Assembly: GCA_027605045.1 (NCBI GenBank)
Contig: JAQFWX010000001.1
Coordinates: forward strand, 1,984,001 to 2,048,000
Direction: 5' to 3'
From: Phallus indusiatus
Taxonomy: Eukaryota; Basidiomycota; Agaricomycetes; Phallales; Phallaceae
Length of the DNA: 64,000 bases
A program made the position numbers and the translations under genes. Below, one piece after another: positions 1-13,600 of this stretch. Each line of letters starts with the position of its first letter. Within the stretch, counting starts at the first letter, position 1. The notes under the pieces are model-generated. The model had not been told where the DNA came from. It did no database searches and saw nothing but the letters and a program-made list of their open reading frames with translations.

Positions 1-47
1 GTCATTGCCGTTCGAAAGTCATCTACGGTGCTTGTGAACCAAATGAA

Positions 48-743
48 TTAGATGTTTTTACAGTGAATAAAACCTTTATCTGCCAAATCTTTTCTTGACT
101 TCTTTGCTGCGATATTCGCTTTCCGTTTTCCATACGTGTAATGTGTGTTGTTTTCAGTTACTATGACAGGTTTTTTCTTCGTGACACGTGCTACATGGTA
201 CCAAGATTAAGACACGCGAAGAAAGAAAGAAAGAAAAAGAAATGAGCATACGAGGGGCACGGACTTCATCTAATTTCTTGGAAATAGCTTCAATGTTCTT
301 GCGAGCAGCAAACAACTCTGACTCGAGGTTTTTTCGCAATGCTTCCCCGAGGTCCTAGAGAAATGAAACAAGACATGGATGATGCAACTTAATGGTTTGG
401 ATATAAATGGAGTAAGATTCAATTATACGAACATTGGGGTGGAGCTCCAAAAGATTCTCTGCACCATCCCTGATCCTGGTGAAAACACCCAACTCCTGAA
501 GAAGTATCTCAGTCTATAGAGATGATTCACCACATTATTCAGCATCAGCATTCCATAGTTCGGTTGACACAACATAAAACGTGCCTGTTCATGCGGATCC
601 TTTCCTTCCAACTTTGGAAAGTCATATAAATTGGGTGAATTGTATAGAGTAGCATTGAGCGAACTATAATTGCTGTCCATGGGGTGATGCTCCTCGCTTG
701 AGCGACGAGAGCCAGTCTCGTCGCCACCAACAGCTACAGGCAT
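48..743 (-). CDS. small coiled-coil protein with HR1-like repeat
   Basis: I read a four-exon gene. Exon 1 starts at 743 and encodes a polar Ser/Asn-rich N-terminus. A central segment with GAENLLEL and the heptad-rich LRKNLESELFAARKNI looks like an HR1 (Rho-effector) antiparallel coiled coil. A basic Lys-rich tail ends at a TAA at 48-50. The total is roughly 150 residues. To keep frame from exon 1 to exon 2, the first intron must be a GC-AG intron (CAG|GCACGT ... CTATAG); the other introns are GT-AG. HR1 repeats are known to bind Rho-family GTPases, so a small Rho or Ras effector or adaptor is an inference only. The neighbour MSH5 lies 330 nt upstream on the same strand. The presence of a gene is fairly sure; the family call is weak. 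Confidence 0.55.
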
Positions 744-1069
744 TGAGTTTTAAACTGGAATGTGTCAAAGGTGTGCCTCCGTCTCAAAGGTCAGGCGATG
801 TCTAACTATAGCAATTGACTCCCACGCCTAAATTTAGCCCGCTGCGCTGTATTCAATTCGTCATTCACGAAATCCCGCTGAGCTCCGGTATAAATTTATT
901 CACAAATCAGTTTTTAAACCATAATCTGAAATACATGATTTCAGAGACGTTCTCTGTCGATTTAAGCATTATACAATAGAACCATGCTTTCCGATAATGT
1001 CAACTTCAAGTTTAACGAGTTTTTATATGTATTAACGTTATCAATAAAATGGCAGGCTTTAAAAATAAA
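744..1069. other. intergenic, MSH5 3' end to small coiled-coil gene
   Basis: AT-rich spacer between two minus-strand genes. It must hold the MSH5 3' UTR and the promoter of the downstream small gene. A short open frame on the plus strand running into the MSH5 tail is an antisense shadow. No clear TATA box or other element was seen. Confidence 0.5.
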
Positions 1070-4000
1070 TCACCTATCCATTATTCCCTCAGGTTCGTCC
1101 TCCTCGTCCGCATCCATCCCCAAAATCGTTTGCAATAACCCCTTCACGTCAACATCTTCATCTCCATCAATTTTCTTCAAATCGGCGGCAACGTCCCACG
1201 CCAAAAACCGCCTACAGATAGCTTCAGCATTCTCGAGGTCTTTTTCTTCCTCTGCCGTCATCTTCTCATCTATAATCTCCTGAATAGCATGTCGCGTAAC
1301 CGCGTCCGTGACTTTTCGCGCTCGTTCGACGACATTTGGTTGTATACCGAATGCTAAAGCGCAATGTGCGGCGTAAGAGTGTAAGCACAGCCCCGGCGCA
1401 GCTCTTTCATCATGGTAGAATTGGGCTCTAGATCCAAATTCGACGAAGCAAACACACTTACTTGTACAAATAAGTGATCGACTCTCCTTGCTGAAGCATA
1501 ATCCCTGCTCTTCCTTGCTCTTCATCACCCTCAACGCAAATATCCCCATCGGCGCTGGTCAATAAAATCTGCATATGAACAAACGAGATTGGCAGAGAAG
1601 AGGGCGATATCAGCTCTTCCTCGTCTCTAAAAACCTCATGAAAATGTGTCGCTATGAGTGTACGGGGACAGCGAGGTCCTAATTCGAGTAAATATTTTAC
1701 AAGACCGCAAAAAAGGCCGGCCCCATCTAAACAAGACCTTTAATCAAATTGAGGAGAACCGGCGATTCTGCGCAAACCTGCCGCCAACGTCCCTTTCCCA
1801 AATTCATCAATGATCAGCAAAGACCGAGGAGTCATGTTTCTCAGCGCAATTGAAACTTGATTGAGATCGATCATGAAGGCTGATTGAACCTGAAGATTAT
1901 TGGGTTGCGGTACTGTACCGCTATGTATCAGACGAATAAGCCACAAGAAATACCTTTGAAACGGATTCTCTTGTTTGAATACGCCCGAAAACTACATTTA
2001 GCAGCAGTTAGCTAATAGAAAGCCTATTCAACACGTCCTTCGAAGCTTACTTTTATCGACAATTCCAATTTTTGCGTACGACGCAGGGACGAAGCTTGAG
2101 CATAGCCCATTAAATTTCTTTCCACACAATATTGAATAACCTACCATCCGATTTGAGCCATAAAGGCAATCAGAGCAGCCTACGGAAATAACGACTCAAC
2201 AACCAATTTTTTTTGAAAAGATTATAGGGGACCGTCGGACCTGTTTTAAGTATACACTCTTCCCACATGCATTCGCTCCGGTGCATATAACAACACTCCT
2301 TCCTTGCGACATGGAATTTTCCTCAGTCTGGTCTTCGATATCTCCATCCGTATCATCGCCCGAGTCTACTTCCATATCACCATCTTCACCTGAGTTTAGA
2401 CCTTTACCCCCGACGACATGAAGATCATTGGCAACAAAAGTATCAACGACTTGTTCATGAAGCGGGTGCCTAAGCAGACCAGTCTGTGAATCAAATTTAA
2501 TTTTCACTAATTGAGAGGACTCACCGGCCCTGTCTGATATCAAGGACACTCTCTTCCACGACCCTTGGACGCACATAATCATAGATTTTGGACACATGAG
2601 CAAAAGCAAGAAGACTAACAGGTTCCCGTAACTTGTCAGCACCAGGTGACAAAGTTCCATAATAAAGCAGCTCGCTCACCAATCTAACTCTGCACATACG
2701 TCGACAATAGCAAGAACCATCTCTTTATGGCTTAGAAATTTGTCCTCCAAAGTATGAATAATCTCAATTTCACGATCTAAAGGGAACGGAATGAAATATG
2801 TATCTAACGAAAGATGGACTCGATTGGCTGCTTGTCAAAACGTACCAACAATAGCGGGATGCAAGTCTCCTATATGTTCATCCAAATCTAAACGAAAGGG
2901 GTAGATATTATGAGCTCAAACACCTTCAATCGATGATTTACCATGCATTTTAGCGGATTTGAAGAATGCACTTTGTCTACACAACAGTTGAACGTCTGAA
3001 GCTAATCATGATTAAAGTTGAAGACCACGCACTCCGTGAAAAACTATGGACGAGGTTAACATCCGCTTTCTGTTATATTACGGTCCTCACTCACCTGATA
3101 AACGAATTGATCTCCACTTGTTGTCAAAGGAGGGTCAGGAATTTGTATCCCATCTTCGTTCTCCCATTCAGCGCGAAGAGGAATACATATCAGGAAACCT
3201 TCAGAAAGAAGGTAAGAAGAAGATTTTCGCAACTTTTTTCAATAGACAACGGACCAAGCTGGGGGAAATAAACCACATTCAATGCTTCGGCGTAATTAGG
3301 AGGGACTTCCGATGCTATTTGTGTTGCTACACTTGACTAGGGCATATAATGACAAGTAAGACTCTCAATAAATAAAACATCATCCCTTCTCACCAGCAGT
3401 GAATCCAGTCCACTCAGCATCATCTTCCATTCATCTAATTCTTCATCGATGTGTGGTCGAACTACCGTTCTGCCTGCTGTACGAGACATTTCCCAATCAA
3501 TCTATGGAGTGTCTGATTTTACTGAAGTTAAGCACTTTATCATGGCACTCACAACCTCATTCATCTCGTTTCCGATTTTCCGTATCAGTGACATATCCAA
3601 TACAGAAAACAGCTAGTAGGGAAGTTACCAATCCACAGCCTTTTCGAGGGTAGAAAATACGCTCACTTTCTCTACAACTTCAATCTTTGTCTGTTCCATC
3701 ACATCTTCCGCGCTACCACCAAAAAATTCAAGCAGTGAGTCATTCAAGTTGGAAATGCTCTCCATACACTAGATATGGGTTTGGTCAGTTCACGGTGCAA
3801 GATAGCACAGGACTCGCCGCCGAGACGCGAGGTAATGAATGAAACGAATTGGCATAAGTGTAAAATCTTGCTCACCTTTCGAACTGCATTCCACTCTTTT
3901 ACGCCCGCGGAACCTGCGATCATTTTAGAGATGGCACTATGAATAGATCCAATGCCCTAATAAAGTCAGAATCAGCGTCAACAACGCTCAGAAATCCATA

Positions 4001-5343
4001 CCTTCATCCCTACTTTCCCCAGTCCCCTCACATCACCCAAACGAATGAAAGATTGAACAGCATCTAACCGTGCTTCAATTACGCGCAACGAGAGAGAGGG
4101 CCGAAGCATCCAGTGTTTAAGAGTCGTTTACCCGGTGCGCTTTGTACATGAGGGCATATGAGACCTTTCAACAGTTGTAATCAACTAAGGAAGCGACGGG
4201 CCAATAATTATATACCAAATAGCGACAGGCCCTCTTTTTTCCTTGTGGTATGGATGGAAGCATGGTTTTCTTCTGCAAATACCCCAATTGAACTTGAAAA
4301 AGGTCACTGTTGATACTGAAACGAAAGCGGAAGGCGTACGTTAATGTATCAGCGTTGAGATGCATTGTCTGAGTTCTGTTTTAGAGAGAGGCATAAGATT
4401 TTCCAACATATACTTCGAAGAATCCACTTGCAAACTCAAACACTCGATGCTTCTCACATCCAATCCTCCCCAACCTTCCTCACCTCCTTCCTCAGAGGCC
4501 CCGTCTGCTTCATGATAGTCTTCAAATCCCGATACTATATCTGTCTGAACAATGATTCCTTTCCGACGAGACATGAATTCCAGTAGAGCACCTGCGGCTG
4601 CAATCTTACAGATAAAGGGGAAAAGTTGGCATCTCTCATAACATCCAAATTGCATTTACACTTACACCACCGGAACATGACTCGACGTTGGAAAAGTTAT
4701 TCAAGCGAACCCGAGCTGCCCATCGAAACTGTGGGTTCTGATCCTTATCAATGTTCCGCTGTCCAAGTAACAATTCCAAAGACAATAATCTTTCGAGGGC
4801 GACGTGATAATTGAATTCTTTCTTAGGACGAATGAGAAACTTGGGCGGTGAGGGATGTGATTCCACTATTGTGCATATGAGTGAGTATATGCGCCTCTAA
4901 GTCAAACAAAAATTGTATTTAAACGTACGAAAATCACGGATAGCTTGAATAAACTGCATGTCTGATTTAGAGCTTGTAATAATGAAAGTCGGAGAGATTT
5001 GGTCGACCACTGCGATATAATGAAATCAAGGAGAAGGATGCTGAAAACGAGCACAGACCCATCTTGGCGAGATCAAAGTGACCCCAATAATCCGCCGTAT
5101 CTTCGAGAATGTAGAGAATGGCCTTGACAGGATCATAATATGCAGCCGCCATTCTTCCACTGGTATTTGAGACTCAATGTTTCGTTGCCAGAGTAAAGAA
5201 AACAGACAACGTACTGAAAACAACACAAAGAAAGAAAGGTCTTCGTGCATTTTGGATCAGTAACATTAATTGGAGCGTGTATATGTATATACCTTTGCTT
5301 TATCTGAATCCTCATGGTCGGAATTATAGTCAGAGTCAGACAT
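1070..5343 (-). CDS. MSH5: MutS homologue MSH5 (meiotic crossover factor)
   Basis: Multi-exon gene whose pieces match MSH5 in order. The start exon [17 protein letters not shown] lies at 5343. Next comes an N-terminal segment containing [18 protein letters not shown] and an [17 protein letters not shown] segment, then middle lever/clamp exons. The C-terminal ATPase has a Walker A in the form [13 protein letters not shown] near 2260 and a Walker B and signature [12 protein letters not shown] near 1810. A C-terminal helix stretch ([14 protein letters not shown]) and an acidic tail end in TGA at 1070-1072. Usual MSH5 proteins of about 800-900 aa lack the MutS mismatch-recognition domain, and none is seen here. 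In the known family MSH5 pairs with MSH4 and stabilises recombination intermediates to promote crossovers in meiosis. Exon borders in the middle third were not all resolved, and the start is chosen as the first Met before a good GT donor. Confidence 0.85.
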
Positions 5344-6382
5344 CGGGCAGTGGAGAAAGATGTTAAGCCACACGATCAGTTGGACAAACGGGATAGTGCA
5401 CAACCTTCCCTCCTTTGGGAAAGGCTGATTACAACGTTATTGATTCGAGGTCACGATGACATCATCCCTCTTGAAGACGATAGTACGTGCACTCTTCCAG
5501 TTCGACGTAGTCTCTAATCTATCGACTCAGACCATCGTCCCACCTAGCCCATTGACAGCTCGCTGGCCAGGCGAGACGAACGTTCATCCAATCTCCGAGT
5601 AACGAATCAGGTCGTTAATGTTCATTTGTTTAGCTTTTTAATGAACCGGCTTGAAACAAGTCCGTTGAATTCACGCTCGTCTCAAAATTTGGCCCTAGAG
5701 AGAAAAGAGGATGGACGACGTAACTGTCAAGGACCAAGGTAATGCGTTTAACTCTCTGTCTCTGCTCCGACGACGTTAAAGTACAAAGCTTAGAAGTGAT
5801 GAATGAGCATATCAGAGCTAACGCTTAAGCAACAGTCTGGATATCAGGTTTATTGCTATCCGTCGGACCCTCAGTGTCAGCACACCCGTCGTACACCTTC
5901 GATTCCATAAATTCTTTGCTGGCCGCTGTCCTAAACAGTCAGACCCCTCGTATTCATTTTTGAGCTTTCTCAGACGACACGTCACCCATAGTTGCATGGA
6001 TTGAGGATTACGGGTATTGTTGAGTGTGTGAATGGCTAGTGTAGATAAGCCGGGATTGCTAAAGAGACCGGCTTGGTCAGCAGGACTGTTCACTGTTCAA
6101 CTGAGCTGAAACGCTGTACCCGACACAGATGCACTTCGGGATCTTATCAATGCAATTCTTGACACTTCTAGATCTCGATGTTTATCTACTGCTAATCCCA
6201 CTTCATACCGCAATAGGATCTTTTTACACTCATGTCAAACTGTGGAATCAAAAGTCTGCAATGTTCTTTCGGCTAAAATGACATTACCGTTGGTGATAAT
6301 CATCCTCCAAGTAAACAAATAGTGGGAATAGTAGATAAGTCCGTGAATAGGAGAAAAAAAGACAGCAGCACCCCTCGATCCA
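5344..6382. other. intergenic, sla2 3' end to MSH5 promoter
   Basis: About 1 kb between two minus-strand genes. It should contain the sla2 3' UTR and the MSH5 promoter. A 91-codon intronless minus-strand frame at 5818-6093 (starting MNSPADQAGLFSNPG) has no recognisable domain or neighbour logic and is left uncalled. No regulatory element could be identified. Confidence 0.4.
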
Positions 6383-9300
6383 TCATTCTGTTTCATCCGC
6401 ATGGTAACCCGCCCGCCGCATCTGTCCAAGTCTATGACGCGCTGCCCCAAGCTCTTTCTCAAGTCTGAGAATATCAACTTGTTGCTCCATTTCCCGGACC
6501 TTAAACTCATGAACGCCCAAGGTACTAAAATCAAACTGGTCCGCATCAATCTGCTTCGCAGTGATTTCCTTGACTTGACGAACAAGAGCTTTACAAGCTT
6601 CCGTGACAGCTTTGGCAGCCAATTCAAGTTTTTCTTGGGTTTTCGACATGAGCGATGCCTTAACGCGGGAGGCAGCAACCAGCTGTGCGGTCGCGCTAGC
6701 CACCTCATTGGATGCGACTATGAGTTGCTCAAGAGTATGAGTGCCAGACAAGACGCCATCAGCACACTCGATAAGGAGATTAGTTGCAAATGCAACTGCC
6801 TTGGCAGCGGATATCAACCCTTCTGTCCACCGGTTGTTCTTTTTGTAGAACTGGTGTGTCGAACTGGTGCCTTTGCCTTGACTAACAATTTCTTGCTGAG
6901 ACTCAGTAGCCGCTTGAATGAGCCGTGAGATAGCATTGGCGATTGCAAGAGCGGAAGCAAGGATGGTATCGTGCACTTGTACGTCTATGGCGCTGAAACG
7001 ACTGGTATCGCGAGGCCTGCCCATGATCTCTTTCAGACGTTGGGTAGCGGCCTCAATTGCACGCGCAGCACCGAGCATCTCCTGCTCGACAATATCCCCA
7101 ATATCACCATTGGCCTTTGCCAAAGAACCGGCTTTGTTTTTGGGTACAAGGGTTTCAACGGCTTCTGACAACTTGGTCAAAGAAGCTCGGGCCTCGACAT
7201 TGTTCCTAACTGCCACCTCTGACCGTTGAGCCGGCTGCAGATAATCGATCTTATACGATTGCAGATTGAGGAAAAAGCGTAGGACAACATCGCCAGCCTT
7301 CTTGGCCACAGCTACAAGTCGATCGGAGGCATCATCATCGCTTGCAAGACGAGTGACACCTTTCGCATTAATGAGTACATCCGACATGACCTGTGCGAAC
7401 TCATTGGCTCCTTTGATCACTTCGACATGTTCGCCTCCCGGTTCTTGGTTGACATACAGAGTGAATATGGTGGCAAATTCAGTGGATATGCCTGTAGCCT
7501 TTTCAATCATCGACAGGGTATATTCGGGCGTGGCGTTCTGGTTGCCAGCTTGGCTCGGTGATTCGAGCTCATAAATGGCTTCATCGACCTTTTGCACGCA
7601 ACTCTGAAGAATTGAATCTAACCAAGATGAGTAAAGCTGAATTAGAAAAGGATCAAAAGGATGTACCAATAATCTCATTAAGCTTCTTGCGATTGTCCAG
7701 AATTAACGTATCGATTTGGGCAGTGTTAGCTTGATCAGTTATGCCTTGAGTCTATTAAAAAAAGGGCATCAGAGAATGATACGATCTCATGGGAGCATGA
7801 AACCACACACCTGTTGTAATTCATGTAACTGCTCAATGGTACTGTCCATTGCTTCTTGCATAATCTGTATCTCCTGATCCTTTTCTTCTCTGAGTCGTTC
7901 AAGATCGTCGACCGAATGATCCATTTTCTGAAGTAATTCATCAATTTGGATTTGTTTCGCCTAAAAAGGTACATATATATGTGGGGAAAAAAGTAAAATG
8001 TGTCAAAAATCCCGTTCTGTACACAAAATATGAAACGTATTACCCGGAGTGTGTCTTCCAGTTCGTTAACTTGACGGTTGTATTTAGATATCAGCGACGA
8101 CGTTTGTTCACTCTTTCCCCTTGACGCATCCTCGGCACGTTCGTTGGCAAAGTCTAGTTCTCTGCGAAGTCTTTCAATCTCATCGCGGTGGTTCTACGAT
8201 ATTCGAGAATATATTTCATTAGTACGCGGCAACATCACCGCATTTAAAAAAACTTACAGCGGTTTGGCGATCCAAATCGAATCGAGCACGATCACGTTCC
8301 TTGATCATACTCGCCAGCTCAAGATTCTTCGCTTTAACATCTCTCTCCATGCGTTCCATTTTGTCGATAGCTTCTTGTGCGGAATTAGCTTTCAGCTGTA
8401 GTTGCTTGTATTTGCTAAGCATCTCAAGATGTTCCGTTCGTAATTGGCTGTACAATTTGGCCAGGGCTTCGTATTTGTTTCGCCATAATGCAACTTGTTC
8501 TTGCAACTGTTTAATAAGCTCGTCTTTGGACATTAGCTGACCGCCGACGTTGGTGTTAATCGATGCAAGCTCATTCTCAAGCCCCTTGACTCTCTACAGA
8601 AATCAGTACGTATGTTAGAGAACTAATTTCCAGCGATTCGTTCGAAGGTACATACCCGATCATACTGCTCGAGCAAGAGCTGGTCACGCTCATACTGACC
8701 CTGCATCGCTAAAACCTGTTGCTGCAGATCCAGAACTTGTTGCTGGGCTTGAGAAGAGTACGCCTGTAGCTGACTCTGTAGAAGCTGCTCTTGCGCTAAT
8801 CGTTCTCTTTCGGCCTGCTGTCTCTGCAGCTCTTCGTATTGGCGTTGCTGAGCGGCTTCTTGCTCCCGTCGCATTGCCTCTTCTGCCTCTCGCTGAGCAG
8901 TCAGTTGCTTTTGCTGAGCCTCATATTGAGCAAGTATTCTGGCTTGTTCGTCAATTTCGGCAGAGGTAGGCGTAGGCGTTGGAGCGGTAGGCGGTGGTGA
9001 CTTCACATCAAGATTTCTACTGCTGGTATCTGGGCGTGCGGGAAGTGCAGGAGCGCCGTCCTCGCTCTCGAAAAGATTTGGAGGTTCGGCGCCGAGTTTT
9101 GGAACGTTGATTAGACCAGTAAGGTATTTTAGATTCGAGCATTCATAGTAAAACTTGCGAAGGGCATGGTGTTGTGCTGTATATCTTGAACGAAGGGGCT
9201 CAAGGGCATCCGGGGCGTCTGTTCGTCTATGCATAGCACGAAGCATGCTAGTGATAAAACGATAGATGTTCCAGCTCTCTTTAACGAGAGGAACAAGAGC

Positions 9301-10349
9301 GGAAATACGGCATTCGTTATTAGATGAGTAATTAAAATGTGAGAATATAATACGCTGAAAGGCATCGATCTGGTCCTGAAGGTTCATAAGTTCGGAAATA
9401 GTTTCATAGCTACAGAGCCATCAACTCTGTTTCTAAGTCAAAATGAAATATTTTCTTGACATACCCTTCGTTTGGATCGTCTATTTCCTTCAGACTTATA
9501 TATTCCTTGTATTCAAAAAGACCGTTGAACTCTCGTCTTTGGCGGTGAAAGCGCAATTTAGCAAGGATAAATGCAACATATGTTCGGATTAAAGAACCAT
9601 AGCCTGGGTGCAAGAAATTCTGATTAAATGCAAGTTCAAGAAGTACCACATAATCGACAAGACGCACCTCTGCTGGTGTCACTGGAAACGGTACGCGCAC
9701 AAGTTTCTAGCCAGCCAGTTTGACCTTGAGCCTCTTTAAGAGCCTATACAATATATAAAGCATATTCCATACACATTCTGATATAATAATGCGACTCACA
9801 ATTGGATGTCCTTCTTGCAGAATTTTATGAACCGTAATCAGTGCCTTAAATATCTGAACTTCATCAGATAGAATGGGCTGAACTCGAAGACCCTGCCAAA
9901 TCGACATCGAGCTATGGTAATCCCAAGTGTAGACAATGCATTCTGCAAAAGCAAAATCGCGAAAATGAGCGTATTAAACGGCCACGGATCGTTAATAACG
10001 AAAGAGTGCTGACGCACTTCGGACATGTTTTTGCTTTGGGGCTGTTTCCTCTGCATTAGTCGCCTTCTTAATGTGTATGGTTAATTCCTGCTCGGCCTTA
10101 TCTTTATCTACGGGTCTTGTTGGATAATGGGCTTCCTCGCCGTCGATGTTGTATTGCGGTGTCCGTGACCTAGAGAATTTAAGACAGGGCTATAAGGGTG
10201 AAGAGCCATTGGAAATGAATTACATTTCTTAAGTGAACGTGCAGAATATTCTAGAGAGATTGTAGGAAAGGAATTGTACGGGATAAAGTTGAAAGTACTT
10301 GGTAGGATCTGGTAGTATGTATTGGTAGGAGTGATCACGTACCACCCAT
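6383..10349 (-). CDS. sla2: Sla2/End4 (HIP1R-type) endocytic adaptor
   Basis: The exons read as a full Sla2 protein. An N-terminal ANTH domain spans about 10170-8950: ELTIHIKKATNAEETAPKQK, then a segment with DEVQIFKALITVHKILQEGH and one with FEYKEYISL. A Gln/Arg-rich coiled coil follows at about 8950-7750, including KDELIKQLQEQVALWRNKYE. The C-terminal I/LWEQ (THATCH) F-actin-binding domain is at about 7680-6450, with NAISRLIQAATESQQEI and RWTEGLISAAKAVAFATN. TGA is at 6383-6385. In the known family, ANTH binds PtdIns(4,5)P2 with epsins, the coiled coil binds clathrin light chain and Sla1-type partners, and THATCH couples coated pits to actin. The ANTH exon opens after an acceptor near 10170. 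The first exon is uncertain, and the ATG at 10349 is the best guess. Confidence 0.88.
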
Positions 10350-10662
10350 TATGTAAGGTTTGAGGAATTAATATTACTATGCCGACGAAGTCAACGCTTT
10401 GATAGAAAAACCACAAGACATCAAAAGAGAAGTGTATGTAAATGTATTATACGAACATGTACACATGTCCAAGCATGAATTCTTTACTGGTGTTCCATAA
10501 ACACAACATGAGGAGATGATCTGAAGAACAGTAAAATGAGGAAGGAGAGAAAATGCAATGCGTGATATATGTAGTCATGTGGTAGTGAAAATGATAGGAA
10601 TGAGAAGAGATTTTGTGAAAAACAACACGAATGAGGTAGACCGATGATGTCCCAAAGCCGGA
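10350..10662. other. intergenic, RasGEF 3' end to sla2 promoter
   Basis: Short AT-rich gap between two minus-strand genes, likely holding the sla2 promoter and the RasGEF 3' UTR. No specific motif was identified. Confidence 0.4.
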
Positions 10663-13600
10663 TTATATCATTCCCATTCCCGATGTAGCACTGATCTTTG
10701 CACCGACCATTTGCCCTTCTTTTCGACTTAAAGTACTCAAACCCCAGAGTTGGAAGATCGGAATTGTTCCTCCCTGAGATTTTCCTTCTCCGGATGTTAC
10801 GGACGCTGACGAGATAGAGGGATCAGCCGGTCGGCGAGGTTCAACGAGAAGACTACACAAGGTACAATACAGCATTAGTTGAAAGTCGTTGGATAATAAC
10901 AATTTTTTTAATCTTACCTACGACGATACAACTCTCCCAAGTCATCTGTCTTTTTCGCTCGATCAAATTGGGCACTCAGATATTCCTGTACCTCCGGTAT
11001 TTCTTTCAAATTGAATGGTACTTGGAAGCGTTGCATATCTTGCGGAAAACATCAACACTTGCCCAAATAAAATCAATGAAGCATTAGTCTTACCTTGAAC
11101 AATCCTCGCTAATTTATGATACTTGTTGAAGTTAATCAGTTGGCGCGCCTGATCGCGAGGCGAAACTCGATAGCTTGGATTGCCTTCTCGACAGAACGTG
11201 ATATCGGTAAGATATAAGCCAAGGAAAGGTACAGCAGGTGGACAGGTATTGCGTAGTCGCGAGCGGTATTCTGAATAATTACGAGCGTGATCGGCTAATT
11301 TTCTGATGACATCGAGCTGAAGACGAGTTTTCTGAGAGATGGCCTGAAAAGACGTACTCAGTTGAGAAAGGAAAGTAAACGACAAAATAGAAAACGTACA
11401 GCCCAGGTCTGATGCAGCCGTAGTATAGTAGAGGAGTCCAGGGCCGCAAGAATAGATCTCAAAGTGCTAAAATTGTTTAAACTATGACATCGCTAGAATG
11501 ATATACCCGTTATTTTGCAAGGTCAAACGAAAAAAAAAATAAAAGCCCAAAAACATACATCGGCAACCTTGACGAAAAACTTGACTAGTGCTGTTCTTTT
11601 TTTGGCATCACTCTCGTCAAGAATACATTCGGTAACCCATCCGGTGACAGCCGTGCTCAACGAACTAATAGCCTTCAAGTTTACTGACGGCGCGCCGGGT
11701 TGTCCAAGTTCTAGAACCTCCTCAGGCGAAACGAGCAAGTACAGCTTTGACTCGCGTATCGTGAACTGTCGGGCCAGTTCCAAAGGATCAAAATCTGTAG
11801 GACTAACGGCGTTATAATTCTTGTTTTTTAGAGCGGTAAACAGGGCTTTCGTGATCGTCGGACGTGGTATCTCAGAAGGCGAACCTTGAAGGTGACTAGT
11901 ATACAGAGAAGTGGTATCTCGAAATGCAGACGACTGCGGCATTCGATCAATAGGTCGCGGTGAGAGTACCAAGTCGTCAGAAATCGTTCGGGCACGGATG
12001 ATATCCAAAATCCGTTGTGCCGGACCAGGGAATTGCGCAGCCACAGTTCCACGTACAAATTGGCTAAGTTGCGTCAAAACGGCATCATCGGTATCAGCCC
12101 TCCAATGATTCTCCAGCCACGACTTGATAAAATTCGCGACTCTTAGCTTGACAGGCGTCGCCTTGCGTTTTCTCCACACTATCAGATCTTCTTCATCTAA
12201 CGTCGGAGATGGAGCGAGATTGTATCTCGCTACAAGGGCGTTGACAAATTCACTGGGCGAGACGAACAACCTCCAAGTCATGATGAAGATTTGTTGGAAT
12301 GCCGGATCGACTAATGCATCGTGGGGCGTCATTTTTTCAATCATGACGGCTAACGATGCGCCAACTATGGCACCTTCAGAATTGTACGCGATATCGCGCA
12401 CATCATAATCGTGCGCCAAGACGTTTGCGAATGCCTTTTCCATCTCGGAGGCGGAAGCGGAAGATTGACAAGGACTACTAGGGGTCGGAGGAACGGGTGA
12501 CTCTGATGTGGGAATGGAGGGAAGTTCGCCATGAAGTAGTTTCTCTTCGAAAGCGTCTGATTGAAATAAAGGAAAACATCGTTAGAATATGCATGTAAAT
12601 AGGCCAATGAAAAGAAAGAGACATATATGCACCTTTCTCTTCAGGAGTGACAGACGTAGCAGGAGTGGTTTCAGCTGTAGTAGACGATCTTCCTGAAGCC
12701 CTTGAAGAAGGCCGTTCTTCCTCGGATTCCTCCAAACTTTTCGCACTACCAGAAGATAATATGTCCGACAACTCTTCTTTCAACCGGAAGTCAGTTCTAC
12801 CCTCGGCTGAGACGTTCACAGCTTGTAGAGTGAGGTCTTCTTCAGTGATAGTGGTTTCAACGTCCACGGCTGTCACGGCTATCACTTCAGACTCACGATC
12901 ACCTGGAACATCAGCATCCCCGGTCATAATCGACGACCGCGGACGCAAGTACGAGACACGGGTGTTTCGACTCGCCGTATTCAACGGCAGAACAGGCAGA
13001 CAAACAATGAACGGAGTATCGCCAATGGATCGGCTCAAGCCTACTTTCACGGCAGCGACACAGTCACTTGCCACTTTAAGGATATTCGTGGCACACGACA
13101 AAGTCTGCTGTCTTTCCTCATCTTCGCTCTTATTCGCAGGTAACTCCGAGCCAGTGATCAAACGCACAGACTCGACAAGCCTATTTGTAGCATCGAATAA
13201 AGCGCTTTTAGATGTCTGCAAACTGTTACCACGGTTCGAAATATCAGGATGCCGTGCAACAGCTTCGACAATGGTCAGCAACTGCCGGACCATATCAACC
13301 GTTTCGCGAGCCAACTCGATCAGGTGACCTTTACTAGACGCATGAGAATGACGACCGTAAGCATGGACGTGTCCAATTAGTGCTGCTATAGAAGATAGAA
13401 GCGCGTCATTGCTAGTCCGTAAAGCTGAAAGCACTTGTGCGGGAGAACTAGGTCCCGATGGAAACGAAGAAGAGGCTACAACGGCAGCAGCCGAAGCGGA
13501 GCCGATTGACGATGACGAAACAGACGAGACGCTACTAGTGCTATTGTTCTCCTTAGCAGCATTATCTGTCGTCGTTGGCACATCGGGAATAGGCCGTGTT

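Noticed and set aside
3046..3336. Plus-strand open frame opposite MSH5 ([18 protein letters not shown])
   Set aside because: It is the antisense of MSH5 exons; the minus-strand reading gives MSH5-like sequence and this one has no family.
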